Source: Megalopta genalis
Taxonomy: Eukaryota; Arthropoda; Insecta; Hymenoptera; Halictidae
DNA: 64,000 nt
Direction: 5' to 3'
Assembly (NCBI RefSeq): GCF_051020955.1
Contig: NC_135015.1
Coordinates: 4,661,616 to 4,725,615, forward strand
Positions within the stretch are counted from its first letter, which is position 1. Every line of letters starts with the position of its first letter. The position numbers and the translations under genes were made by a program. Below, piece by piece: positions 23,721 to 35,409 of the stretch. The notes beneath the pieces were generated by a model, which saw only the letters and a list, made by a program, of their open reading frames with translations, made no database searches and was not told where the DNA came from.

Positions 23721-24153
23721 ATAGCTCGTTTCTGACGAGGGTGTGGAGTGTCGTTCGCTGGGGTAGCTGATTGTTGGGGGAGGAAAGCTCGGCAGGAATC
23801 GGATGGCAGTTTTATGGGCCTGGTGGCGATGGGCTTGCCCTTCTTGGATTTATTAAGTGCGATCGTGATGGTGGGTGGATGGGAAATGTTACTAACTAGG
23901 GTTCAAATGAAGTTGTATGCTTCGTTTGAGGCCAGGTTACCTTGGAACGATGTTGCCAATTAGTCTGGAGGAATTTAATCTGTTGTGGTCGAGTGATGAC
24001 TCTGAGCCAGCACTCAAAATTGTTAAAAGTGTGAGCGTTGTACGAGTCAACAACTTTTTTTTTATTTGCAGTTAAAATGGCTACCAGTGCTAATTTGTTA
24101 GCTGTGCAAGATTTTAAGCAAATGTGCAAAATCTCTTCAGAATTGCTGAAAAG

Positions 24154-24392
24154 GAATTGCATGGTACAGTAAATCCTCTCCAATTGTCCCTCAGCTTCTA
24201 AACAAAAGTGAACGATTTGGGAAGAGGTGATATGATTATTCGAGTCTTCCAGCTCGTTTTTATAATCACCGATTGTCTACAACTATAAAAACGAGCCGCA
24301 TGGCTCGAATAATCGTATCTCCTCTTCCCAAATCGTTCACTTTTGTTTAGAAACTGAGGGACAATTGAAGAGGATTTACTGTACCATGCAAT
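24154..24392. mobile_element. Palindromic TA MITE (CAGTAAATTCTC family), copy with extended arms
   Basis: The 215-bp core (24167-24381) runs from CAGTAAATCCTCTCCAATTG to its complement, with TA outside each end. The inverted symmetry continues outward (AATTGCATGGTA and TACCATGCAATT), so the palindrome is longer than the family core. The arms surround a centre containing CGATTGTCTACAACTATAAA. It has no coding capacity and lies head to tail with the next copy. Confidence 0.88.
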
Positions 24393-24398
24393 TCTGTA

Positions 24399-24613
24399 CA
24401 ATAAATTCTCTCCAATTTTGCTCCAGTTCGGAAACAAAAATGGACAATTTGAGAAGAGGAGATACGATTATTCCAGCCTTGCGGCTCGTTTTTATAATCA
24501 CCGATTGTCTACAACTATAAAAACGAGCCGCATGGCTCGAATAATCGTATCTCCTCTTCCCAAATTGTCCATTTTTGTTTCTGAACTGGGAGAAAATTGG
24601 AGAGAATTTATTG
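24399..24613. mobile_element. Palindromic TA MITE, second tandem copy
   Basis: This is a 215-bp element from CAATAAATTCTCTCC to GGAGAGAATTTATTG, flanked by TA (24397-24398 and 24614-24615). Its centre is nearly identical to that of the copy 16 bp to the left. Its outer arms resemble the 47206-47420 copy more closely (ACAAAAATGGACAATTTG rather than ACAAAAGTGAACGATTTG). Confidence 0.9.
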
Positions 24614-24615
24614 TA

Positions 24616-27159
24616 TATATCCTTCAGGGATTTTTCTCGAAAGAAATGTTACTTTCGAAAACATTTATCACTATATCAACAAATGTATTTGTTACAATTG
24701 CTTTTGTAATCTTCTTATGCCTTGTGAAACCTAAATTTAACGGGTAACGCGGTGCGACGTTCGCTGCGTATTTAGATGTTTAAAAACCACATAAATTTGA
24801 TCTAATTGTTAAAAAAAATTATTATGATTTTTACACATTCTCTTATTTTTTCTTGTATCTATAATTATGCCAATATATTGTTATAATAAAATATTAGAAA
24901 ATAAACAATATCAAAAAGGAATTTCGATAGTTTGTAAATTTCATTCATAGCAATTTCAATCATGTTGAGAATTTTTTTCTTAATTTCATTGTAACTTAGA
25001 ATGAATAGTTTTCAATTTTTATTTAATATTAGCTGTCCTATTATAAATCTGCACACGCATGTTTCTTTGAAAATAGGTCGTAAGGCGAGGGGTTACGATA
25101 AAAATAAATTTTGAAGTTTAATACAAAAAATTTTCGTCGCCTGTACACACCTGGTTAAAGTGTTACGAAGTTATTCTAGAATGTTTATTTCAAACAGACC
25201 CATTAGAGTAACACAAGCAAGCATTGATCGATATTTTTTTGATTAATAGGCCTCTATAAAAATTTATTTACTCCGTTGAGCATGGAAAAAATAGTTGGCT
25301 GATCGCGAGTGTCCAATTTGTCGGATAACGAGCGCACCAATAGCGCCGGATTTTTCTATTTTACATTCGCCAAATGGAACGTCTCTTTGTATCGTTTTAT
25401 TTTTAAAATCGACGCCGGCAATAACATTGCAGGAATGTTGAAAATGCGTGCATATTTATAGCACAGTATCCGGCGCTAAAGTTAATCGGCCGTGTAGGTT
25501 TAACTGGGTGAGATTAAATCGATCGGCCAGGAATTCTCATTGAAACATGCGTGCATTCCTTTCCAGCCGGGTTGACCAGCGATCGAACTTGGCCTTCTTT
25601 TCTTTGCAATTTTCACCAGTCGGGGTTACATCGCGTCGTAACTTTCCCGCATTACAACGTGCAATATTTTCGTGTCGAACGACTCGGACAGGAAACGCGT
25701 TCTCGTTGAACCCAATATGGAGATAATTTTAGATCGTTCGCTGTGCACGAAGAAGTAATTGATCGAGTTATTGCCATTTTTATACATCATCTGGCTGCAA
25801 ATATTTACAAGCTATATTTATAAGTTGTAAGAAACGAATTAGGTTTAGTATTTCTCGTACTCAATTTTGTTACAAATACTGCAACTTTTTCTTTTAATAA
25901 TTTTAGTAAATTCCTCTAACGTTTTTACTCTCTTGCATATACGTTACATTTTGTTTGTCATAATTGCATGAAATCCGTGCTCGTGCTGGTCACGAAAAAT
26001 ATAAATCCTACTTTTAATAATTTTCATAAATTCCTCTCATATTTTTGCTCTCTTCCGCCCCGCCTGAAGCTTTGCCGCAAATGCATAAAAATCGAACGAC
26101 CACGCGTATTATAAAAATAACCAGACTCGTTCTGCTACATATTGAGCTGCTCCAAACACGTCGTACACGTAGATTATCACGCGGAAATGTATTTCATTTA
26201 AATGCATCCAGTTGCGCAAGTTCTGTTGCGTTTCATTAATTCCGAAGTAGTCGTTAATTCGAGACGAATGAATACGGCAAAGATTAGCCCGTTAAAACGA
26301 GCGACACCGATAAAGTTGACGGATTCTTGTGACGGGGCATGTCACACTTTCTCTCGGGCACGTTTCAACGTTTTATTGGACTTAGGTCAATTGGTTTTCC
26401 AGGTCGTGCGGCCTCTCTCAATTACGTCGCCTAGCGTAATCCAGTTAAGGAAAATAAAGTGCTCGCCGAGGTGACGAAATCCTAACAAGCTCTTCGGTTG
26501 AGCCTCTCCTCTGTCGTTCGATGAGCTCCTTAGGTTCGTTCCAAGTATCCCGGGACTTCGATCATTTCACGTGCAGCGCGATATAATCTTCGAGAATAAT
26601 TGATATCCCCAGACTGGGAGTTGCATCGGTGTCTGAAGCGCCGAGGTGCACATTTGCTACTTACATCGAGTGAGTCACCTAGATTGCCATACGTAGATGA
26701 TTGAAGCAGTGACATCATCGAGTACACAGCCTATTCGCATCTCGCAGACACCCGAAAATAACGAACTGTGACGGAGATGGCCTTGAAGCACTTCCATGTG
26801 CCAAAAATGGGGATTCACGCCTCACTTTGAGTGACACAATTTATTAAATTGTTCTGTCACTGTTCACGCTTCATCCGACCAATTCACGCTTGATGATCGC
26901 TCACTGCAGATTTTATGCATTTATCGAAATTAATTGAAGAATATCGATACGCTGCTTTCAGTTTATTTTTAATTTAATTTTAATTTATTTATATATACGG
27001 CTAAAAAATCATTTTTATAATAACAGAAATGTCTTGAAATGATTCAAGTCATTTGAATCAATTTGAAAAAAATTAATTTTGTTTGAAAAGCTATCAACAT
27101 ACTTCCCGCGGCGAGTGTATATGACCTGTTAAAACGGGTCAGTCGAACTAAATCTCGAT
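24616..27159. other. Intergenic, no gene recognised
   Basis: This is AT-rich DNA with moderate-GC patches near 25300-25720 and 26060-26740. Only short unrelated ORFs are present. Two copies of the recurring TTTTATGCATTTA-type motif occur near 26077 (minus strand) and 26904. Confidence 0.4.
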
Positions 27160-27275
27160 TTATTAAAATTATTATAAATTATAATTATTATTATAAATAA
27201 TCTTAATTATACTTTTAATTATTATTATTATATTAAATTAAATTATTATTATATTAATTATTATTATAAAAGAAT
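27160..27275. repeat. AT/ATT low-complexity tract
   Basis: This is a stretch composed almost only of A and T, with repeated TTATTATTA and AATTATA units. Confidence 0.85.
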
Positions 27276-30181
27276 TTTTACGTGACTCATATTTTTTGCA
27301 ACTGATACAGAAAGTGTCTATCTTGCATAAAGATCTACTGTTTAGCGATTAAGCCCGTCGTCAAAATGAACGTCATATGCATTCGTCATATGATTTGGTG
27401 ATGCATTGAATGGTTGATGAATTCTATGGTGTTCGCACAACTTGTTTCTTTGAAATAAAACGTCGCGCGAATTAATTTCGAGCAAATATTGCACATATAT
27501 TCCATGAAACATTACAGATGTCATCATATAATTGCAGATTTAATCATCATATAAATCGATCGATACAGATCCGAGAAAGTCACATTGTAAAAGGAAATGA
27601 TACGTTTTGAGTGCATCAAATCATGGTAGCCATCAAATCGCCTGAAACGACCGCCCTCAAGGGTGAAATAGTCAATAACAGGATTGCAATTGCGCTCTGT
27701 TTCCGAGGTAAAGTTGCGATAGAATTCCCAATTGGCGTAGCGCATTCTTAGCCTGTAATTGATATTTGTGCACGCTTGTGGCATGATTGGATTCGGAGTG
27801 AAAGGTTGGGAACGAAGCTCGGAATCACTGTCAGCGAGTTCGATGACACGGGCGCAGGAGGAACCACAATCTGTGGATCACGTTTTGCACGAGGTTCGAG
27901 TTCAACGAACCTTCTGGCCTGATCATCTACGGCGCCATCCTGTTTTTCGGTGTCCGTGCCATCGAGGTAGTGAAAGGTTAGCGGGGGTCGCTGGAAAGGA
28001 TCTGCTTATCGTCTATCCAGTCCGATCACGGATTGCTTTCTCTCGAAGTCTGGCGATCTTCTTCCAAAAATAAGAACGTACTGTCCAATCGGCGAAAATT
28101 CGAGATTCGATTTACATATTTAGCCGTAGCGAAGTGGAATGTTCGAATTAAAATACGTTCCTTTGTTTCTCTCGTGGCATTTCCTCTTATCCAAGCGAAT
28201 AATCTTGACCTTTTCAGTTCACCGACCCAGCAAACAGCTAACCTAGCAAAGTACTTACTCCACTCTCGGTTCCGATTCCAACGGCGTTTCCTTAAATATT
28301 TTCACAGAACAAATGTTAGCAGACGATTTCTCGAAATGAAAAATGGTCGGTGCCTACTTAGTCTGCGCATATACAAGCAAGGTTCAATATTTGTGTGAGA
28401 TTTTTTAATCAAGACTAGGACGAACGCTGATCCTTTTCGTTTATTAAAATCATTTGACTAAGTTTTTCTGCAGGTATTTTCATTGTCCCCGGGTAAATAT
28501 GGCGTCTGCGTTGTAGTTCTTCTAAAACCGTTTTAATTACAAACGGAAGAAAGAATGGCGAAGAGAAGCGGAGAAGAATGGAAGGCAGGGAAAAGAAAGG
28601 TTGTAGTTTTAGCGTAATTTCGAGATTATGCTCGTGGGAAGGTCCTGCGCTTCCTTCTGCTCGGATAAAATTGTGCGTCGCTAACGGAGCTGCCCGACCA
28701 TTCAACTCCCAGTTGTTGGTTTCCTTCCTCCCGTTTCTTTTACACCAGTTTCGTCAATTGTCTACATAATTTCTGTCAATTTCCAGCAGCCGTTCTTATC
28801 ATTCGCCAACATTTGACTACCTAATGAAATGTGGATGCATGGACGTCGAGACGCGCATTAGGAACCATGTAACATGCTGCTCATGGTTGCTACGCAACTA
28901 ATTCGCATACTCTTCATTTATTTCCAACTTTATCTTGGAGATAACGACATTAACCGATCAAACGACTGTGTAAATAGCATTCCATCGCTTAACGAGCAGT
29001 GGTCCAGAGTACAAATGACCGGAGAAATTCTGCGCCATTTATCACGAGCACGTCGTTACAGGAACGAAGAATGCATCGATCTCGCTACCGATTCGCGCGC
29101 GATGCGATCGGTCGCGATTTGCGAATTCATATCGCACACAATGGCATTCCACGGGCAGCTTTAATATTCACGACGCGCCGGGTATACGTACGGCCTGATC
29201 CGTGGGATTTATCTTTCTCGAATCCGTTCGACCTTTATCGGCCGATCGATCGATCCTCCCGCCGCGAACACGTGCTTCAAGAGCGCGCGGCATCAGTTAA
29301 CTAACGGTGGTTCGCTTTCAAACGTGCACCGTTTTCTGTGCTCGTTAAATCACCGGTCCCGATGAATCGGCTTTCCTCGGGGTGCCTTCTATCGACACGT
29401 CTGCCAACGGAACGATCTAAACACCGTCTTTTGACGCGAACAGATGTTCATCCCTCGCCGATCACGAGATCGACGCGACTTATCCGATCATACGTTCGCT
29501 TGTGTATTCTAACAGCGTGGGTTGCTCGGAACGTTTCGCATTGTTGTTCAGGCCGGATTACGGTCAGCGTAAAAGTATTCGAACAACTTTTAAAACGTCC
29601 TTAAGTTGGAAGAAGATCGCTTCTTTTATTTCGTTTTTCATTCCAAATAATTGCAATTCTTGGGAACTATTTTTTAGCCATTACCTAGTACAGTGATCTT
29701 TCTAACATCCCAACAAATGTCGATCGCTTGGCTTAATTATAAAAAAGGTATTCCTTTTTCAAATGCGTACGAATATTTTTTACACCGACTGTATATCAAA
29801 TATGAATGCAAGAAGTTCGAGATTTGATACAGTATTTTCATTTGCATAAAAATCTATTAGGTGAAATTCGAAACTGTAAACACATTGGTAGAAGTTGGGA
29901 ATGTTTTTGTACAACTTATTAAAATGATTAAGAGAGGGTAGACATTTTCATTTGGCTTCTATTTCTTACAATTAATTTAGACAATTTTTATTTTGCACAA
30001 AGATTCGCTGTCTAGTAATAGTTGGCACAGTTTTCGTTTGTTCGTACAGTGTATCGTGTATCATTAACGTGATTTTTAAGTCATCTCTTTGAGAGAACTT
30101 GTTACAAAAATTAAACTGAAACATTTATTTTTCTCTTCTTGATACTTTAATTTCAATCTACAGAAGTTCGAACAGAACTCA
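27276..30181. other. Intergenic, one weak exon-like stretch
   Basis: Around 27851-27967 a + strand frame reads N-L-W-I-T-F and then S-G-L-I-I-Y-G-A-I-L-F-F, a membrane-segment-like sequence ending before GAG|GTAGTG. The candidate acceptor lacks a pyrimidine tract, so I do not call an exon. The remainder (28.0-30.18 kb) has moderate-GC patches with short ORFs and no recognised gene. Confidence 0.3.
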
Positions 30182-30185
30182 TTAA

Positions 30186-30467
30186 CCCGAGAAAGATAAC
30201 CTACGTCGCAGAGGCGCCTGCGAAGACTGTTGATTTTTGTTAATTTTTCATAGAGGTCTAGTGATTTAAGTTTAAAATTACTTAAAATATAAAAAAATAT
30301 AATATAAATGCATTTTATTTTTACAATAATGCCAAACCTTTAAAATGACTAGATTAACTTAAATAAATATCCATTGTTAGTATAAAATTGACGCCTTAGA
30401 AAAGCATGCGCCTCTGAAGCGTATGGTTATCTTTTACGTACGTTGTCATATGGTTATCTTTCTAGGG
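30186..30467 (-). mobile_element. piggyBac-type MITE, copy 2 (inverted)
   Basis: This 282-bp element has TTAA on both sides (30182-30185 and 30468-30471). It is the reverse complement of 11606-11887 along its full length as far as I can compare by eye. The asymmetry of the termini (CCCGAG versus CCCTAG) is also conserved, which confirms the inverted orientation. The distance to copy 1 is 18.6 kb. Confidence 0.92.
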
Positions 30468-30471
30468 TTAA

Positions 30472-31350
30472 CGAAAGTGCTAGAAACGTTACACGCCGCT
30501 AGTTGAGGATCGAGGACGTTTCTTCGAATAAAATAATAGTGGCACGATCTGATCGCAATAACCGCCGTCAAAGAGAATGAACGTGTTGTCCGTTGACTTT
30601 CATGGAATTCCTCAGACCGCGATAACGACGCCCCTGTCACCTTTAACGACACGTGAACTGCGCTAATTACGAGATCGCCTCGATTACGATTTCTAATATG
30701 ATCTCAGCTTCCTCGTTGGTCGTTCTCGCAACACCCCCGAGTTGTCGACTTGTGTGTTTTACCTCTTGTCTTGGTTATTGCGTAAGATTACTATGCAAGA
30801 GTGCAACGAGTAACCTTGAGAAGCCTCAGGCGAGCTGCCTACGCCTTGACGTCGTTGCTCGGGACATTCTCCGGGTACTCTCTTGATATAATAAAGCGTG
30901 CTCGGTGCTTGCGCCGATTTTAATAAGAAATCAATAGTTTTCAGCGCGAACATGACCGTCGCACTCGGAGACGTCGAACAAAAGGTTCTCTGCGTGCGAA
31001 CATTCACTATACTTGCGTTTATCTTGCGGCCTGTAAGAGATATTTCAACGGAAAACCGACCGCGATTGGGAAGATTCGAATCAAAATACAATTTTAATGG
31101 TTTGTTAAAAGGATCGACGTACGAGCTTTGTTATTTGTTTCTTGATATCTTAGCAGATGGTGATCAGATTGCTGATGTTCTTCAAACATAGTAGGTGACC
31201 CGTCGAATGGGAACCTAGATTCCTAGATTGTGACCCCGAATCCATTTGTTCTATTCGCAAGTTCTATGATAATTTGTATGGTTTTAAATAAATTCACCAA
31301 TTTTTCACCAATTTTATAGAGTGTGCATGTAACCCTTGGATGACAGATGC
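30472..31350. other. Intergenic, no gene recognised
   Basis: A moderate-GC stretch at 30480-31090 has overlapping ORFs on both strands (up to 110 codons) without motifs. It was not called as coding. Confidence 0.35.
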
Positions 31351-31354
31351 TTAA

Positions 31355-31573
31355 CCCTTTGCAGTCGGAGCCATTTTAACTCGAAATTTAAAATAGTTTC
31401 TCTGACCTATAGTGTTTCCGTCTTATACGAAATAGAATTTTGCAGCTCGTGCAACAATTACGCGATTAAGAGTTTCATAAATATAAAGTAAATTTGATAA
31501 CGTTAACATTATTTTCAAACGTGACATAACAATTTTTAGTGGCGCCTTAGAGTCGTCACTCGTCTGCAAAGGG
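31355..31573. mobile_element. TTAA-flanked MITE, CCCTTTGCA family, copy 1
   Basis: This 219-bp element is flanked by TTAA (31351-31354 and 31574-31577). The ends are CCCTTTGCAGTCG and, read inward from the right, CCCTTTGCAGACG. It is non-coding. Subterminal sequence (AAAATAGTTT.TCTGACC and CATAACAATT) is shared with 36993-37123. The TTAA target suggests piggyBac-type mobilisation. Confidence 0.85.
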
Positions 31574-31577
31574 TTAA

Positions 31578-32800
31578 ATATCACTGAAACAAGCGCTTAA
31601 AAAGTACATTCAAGAAATATGAATAAATAAATGTTTCAACGAACCAAGTTGTTGCCACCTGTTCAGTGCTCGAAACACTTCTGTTTCTGATATCTAATTC
31701 TCTCAACAGACTCGTTCTTTGTAACAAAACCGAGTAGCTGCAATTCGAGACAGTAGAAAGCTCAAAGGAGGACTAAAATTACTGGAAAAAGATGCAGATT
31801 TCTAATTGGCTCTTGTTTCCTGCAAAAGATCCGCGATCTAATCGAAGATCTTGACACGCCATATATTTGAACGAAATTCTGGGAATTAGGCGAACGTTAG
31901 AGAAACTTGGACATTCCGTCGGCGCGAATGTTAAACATCGATTCCACAGACCGTTCATTGTTAACACCGAAGGAGCCGCGGCTATTGGCGTCGTTGTACG
32001 CCGCAGTATTATCGTAACGAATCGTAAGGATCTTTTGTCGTGGTTTCTAAAGTGATTCGTAGGTAGGAGAAGACAGGCAACCAGACCTACATTTCTATAT
32101 TTGAATATCTGCCGGTAACACAAAAGTAGTCTAACTTTTTCTTTGCGCCGTAGGAGCGAATGAATGCGAAACGAGTGCGCGAGCGCGTGGAAACTTCTAT
32201 GGTCTTGCGACAGGGGGGAAAGTTAGAACGGATTCCGGAGTTGGCCGGAATCAATCGTCTCGTTGCGGACATGCACATGGAAATTGTTGTGACGCCGTTT
32301 CCGCGAGGCATGTAATTACTCTTAACCTTTCGGATTCGATCAATTACGATTTCCGTGGGAAAATACAGCGTATCGAAAAATCATTGATGCTAAAATGGTA
32401 CAGCCGTTATTGCACACGGTGCTTTTCTCGTTTGTCAATGTTTTTAGCTTCTTCATTTGCTGAAACGTGATCTGCTAATTGCTGCGTGTATTATGTTTCT
32501 TGGGCAATCCGAAGGGCGGGGACAGTTTAAGGCCGATCAGTGGTACGGACAAAATGTGTCGGCGTGAACACTCCCACAATCACTATATTAGCATGATAAA
32601 GAGTTTACTAACGGACAGCTTTTTAAATAGCAGACCGGAATACAATGTGGAACATTTTCTGGCAGAGAAGTAATTCAATAGTAATATCATTTAATGCAAT
32701 TCTGTGTACTGGTATCTAACTGGTTCTAACTTTGGAGATTCATTCTTGTAGGAGTCTAAAGAATTTATGACAAAATTAGAGGAAAACAGTGATACCTTAC
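31578..32800. other. Intergenic, no gene recognised
   Basis: No coding exon was supported. A minus-strand 114-codon ORF (31779-32123) and shorter ones have no recognisable motifs. Confidence 0.4.
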
Positions 32801-32820
32801 TTAACCTTTTAGGCACCACG

Positions 32821-32952
32821 CGCCACTATAGTGGCTTTCGCGGATGTCATCTTTCAGAACGACACGCCACTATAGTGGCTTTCGCGGATGTCATCTGTCT
32901 GGACGACGCGCTACTATAGTGGCTTGCACTAGTAGCTCACTCGCTCATCGTT
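32821..32952. repeat. 44-bp tandem repeat with GCCACTATAGTGGC palindrome
   Basis: Three units start at 32821, 32865 and 32909 with exact 44-bp spacing. Each begins with the perfect palindrome GCCACTATAGTGGC (third unit: one change), followed in the first two by TTTCGCGGATGTCATCT. It lies just inside the left terminus of a TTAA element, where transposase-binding repeats are often found. Confidence 0.92.
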
Positions 32953-33024
32953 TGAATCAAATAATCGTCTTCATATGCATTGTTTCACACTTCTTTTGTC
33001 TTCACATCGATTTACAACAGTCTA

Positions 33025-33390
33025 CAGGGTGTCCCAAAAATGTCTCGCAATCCGGAAATGGCGGGTTCCTCGGATCATTTGAAGCAACTTCTTCCTTTAG
33101 AAAATTTTTCTTCGAGGCACCGTTAACGAGTTACTAACGAAAAACAGTGACCAATAAGAATCGAGCACGGCTGACGCGAGGCGGCTCAGTCAACCAGCGC
33201 GCGAAGCCCAGTTCCGCTCATTGGCTCGATCGCCTCGCGCCAACTGAGCTCGCCTCTCATTGGTCACTGTTTTTCGTTAATAACTCGTTAACGGTGCCTC
33301 GGAGAAAATTTTTGTAAAGGAAAAAGTTGCTTCAAATGGCCTGAGGAACCCGCCACTATCGGATTGCGAGACATACATACTCTCTCTGTA
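33025..33390. mobile_element. Foldback MITE (CAGGGTGTCCC end) nested in the TTAA element
   Basis: TA precedes CAGGGTGTCCCAAAAATG. Arms of about 125 bp are inverted copies (both contain TCTCGCAATCCG, GGCGGGTTCCTC, AAGCAACTT and AACAGTGACCAAT) around a GC-rich spacer. The outermost right end has decayed: after TCTCGCAATCCG the sequence no longer matches CAGGGTGTCCC. Confidence 0.8.
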
Positions 33391-33480
33391 TATACAGTAT
33401 CAGACTCTGTACAGTACACATCAGACTCTACCTCCAGAGAAATAGCCTCGCGCAGAATTCAGCCGTACCTAAAAGGTTAA

Positions 33481-35072
33481 TCCGATATATTATATTCAAC
33501 ATACTTAAAAAGTAGCAACAGATTTGTATTTCAACCTTACTTCTATGATCGATGAACGCGATTTTTATTTTATCTGATAATATGGTTACTAACAATGACT
33601 TTTATCATTCTGGTTCAACTTTACTTTACCATTTTGGTTTTTTTGCAAAGTAACTTTTACATTGTTACTGATATCTAAACGAAAACTTAAGGAAACGTCA
33701 TATTTGTACATTCTCATATCCTACTATTTCTAATGTACAAATATGTAAATACGATGTTTCGTTAAGTATTTGCCTAAATACCACTAAAAATGTAAAAGTT
33801 ACTTAGAGTCTATAATTATTCACACCGCTGTACCACCATATTATAACATTTGGTCAATTCGCGAGCACGTTTGCTCGTGTGCAACCGATTGATCGCGAAA
33901 TAACGGCATTCGTTTAATGTCCCTTTATGTGACGACAAGTTGATTGGTTCTGATTATTGTTGTTGCCAGGGGAACCATAATCCCAGTAGTATTCGATGAC
34001 AGATTCTAACCGTGCGCGTGAATGGTCTATATTATTAGTTCAATTGTCGGGAATCCGCTAAGTACAATCCGTGTGAGCGAATCGCGTCACGCGGATTTGC
34101 CAACGGGGAATACATTAATTAGTTTATTAGCCGTGATAACGTTGGCTCGTGTAAATCCACGTGGAGCATTCTTAATTGAATTTCTTTCAGTCGATCGCTA
34201 ATTATAAAGGCTCCGATACCGGCGAGCATCGAAAGCATTTGCACGAGGAATTCATTAAAATTATAATGAATTTCTGTTCCCTGTTATTTCGATGGTATTT
34301 TACGGCGTTGACAAAAGAGTCCGTTTGCATATCTTCGCAAACGTTATTTGAATAACTCTGGGTTTTCTTCTTTGAAATTCATCTCGCGTGGGCAGCTAGT
34401 TGTTTAAAATGAAAATTGTACGAGGAACGAATTAATAAATCATGCGGTAAATTGCAGGAAGCGAATATTTCTTAAACTATGCAATTAAGAGCGATCGCTT
34501 ACCGAACTTTTTTTCATTCTGGTCTATGTAATTACAATTAAATCGGAACAGAAATTCATCGGTGCACGTACAAGGGGAGAAAGAGCATCGAGATTACACT
34601 CGGTACATTAAGCGACTCACGGCCTTGATATTAATTACGCCGATACGTATTTCGCTCACGTTGGTCTCCCCAATTGTTGACATTGCGGGCGCGTACCATT
34701 GCATTTCCTTTTTATTGTGTGCAAAAAGCCACGAGCAAACGTTACACTTCCGTAATTGCACGGTTCTGCGTCATGCCTCTTTTTTTCTTCGCAAATATGT
34801 GTTTAAATTGTCACTTTATGCGTCTTACGCAACGCGAGAATCTGCTCACGTGAAGATACTTTACCTCTCTTCGATTAAATGATGTTGACAATCTTTTGAA
34901 CGGAATATAAAACTATTTATTGCATGTCTTCATTTAAACAGTTAGTTGCATCAATCTCTTTAAAAAGTGTGTAAGTTACTGTAATTATATTGCATATGTT
35001 TGATTATCATCAGATCTTGTTTAAATGCGATACTTTTAAAAAATACATATAATTTAATAAAGAATTTCAAAG
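33481..35072. other. Intergenic, no gene recognised
   Basis: This is AT-rich, with no supported exon or element. A 106-codon + strand ORF at 34562-34882 has no recognisable motif. Confidence 0.4.
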
Positions 35073-35074
35073 TA

Positions 35075-35407
35075 CACAGGGTGTTCGGAAAATTGTGGTA
35101 CATCCGGCAAGGGGATGATTCTACATGCAAAAATAAGTCGGGAAAGAAGAATAGCATTTTTTCATTTCAAACTTCGTTCTCGAGAAAACTGAGTTGAAAG
35201 ATGCGTTAAATTCGCGTGGCTTGTACTATGACGAGAAGTAGAATTGATATATCATGACCAGACACGCCAGTTGATTTCTTTTCAATAGTATTACTTTTTC
35301 AACTTAATTTTTCTCAAATGAAAAAACGTTATTCCTTTTTCTCGACTTATTTTTGCATGTAGAATGCACCCCCTTGCCGGTTGTACCGCGATTTTCCGAA
35401 CACCTTG
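35075..35407. mobile_element. Foldback MITE with GGTGTTCGGAAAAT ends
   Basis: It is about 333 bp with inverted arms. The left end is CACAGGGTGTTCGGAAAAT and the right end, read inward, CAAGGTGTTCGGAAAAT. TA lies outside both ends. The arms share GCAAGGGG, TCTACATGCAAAAATAAGTC and a TTCGTTCTCGAGAAAACTGAG-like block. It is non-coding and related in style, but not in most of its sequence, to the 41946 and 63258 elements. Confidence 0.85.
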
Positions 35408-35409
35408 TA

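Larger units (their letters stand above)
32805..33476. mobile_element. TTAA-flanked 672-bp element with nested insertion
   Basis: It is flanked by TTAA (32801-32804 and 33477-33480). The inverted termini are CCTTTTAGGCAC and, from the right, CCTTTTAGGTAC. The interior holds a 44-bp tandem array just inside the left end and a long foldback element (33025 to about 33390). There is no transposase sequence. The TTAA target and short termini fit a piggyBac-type non-autonomous element. Confidence 0.8.
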
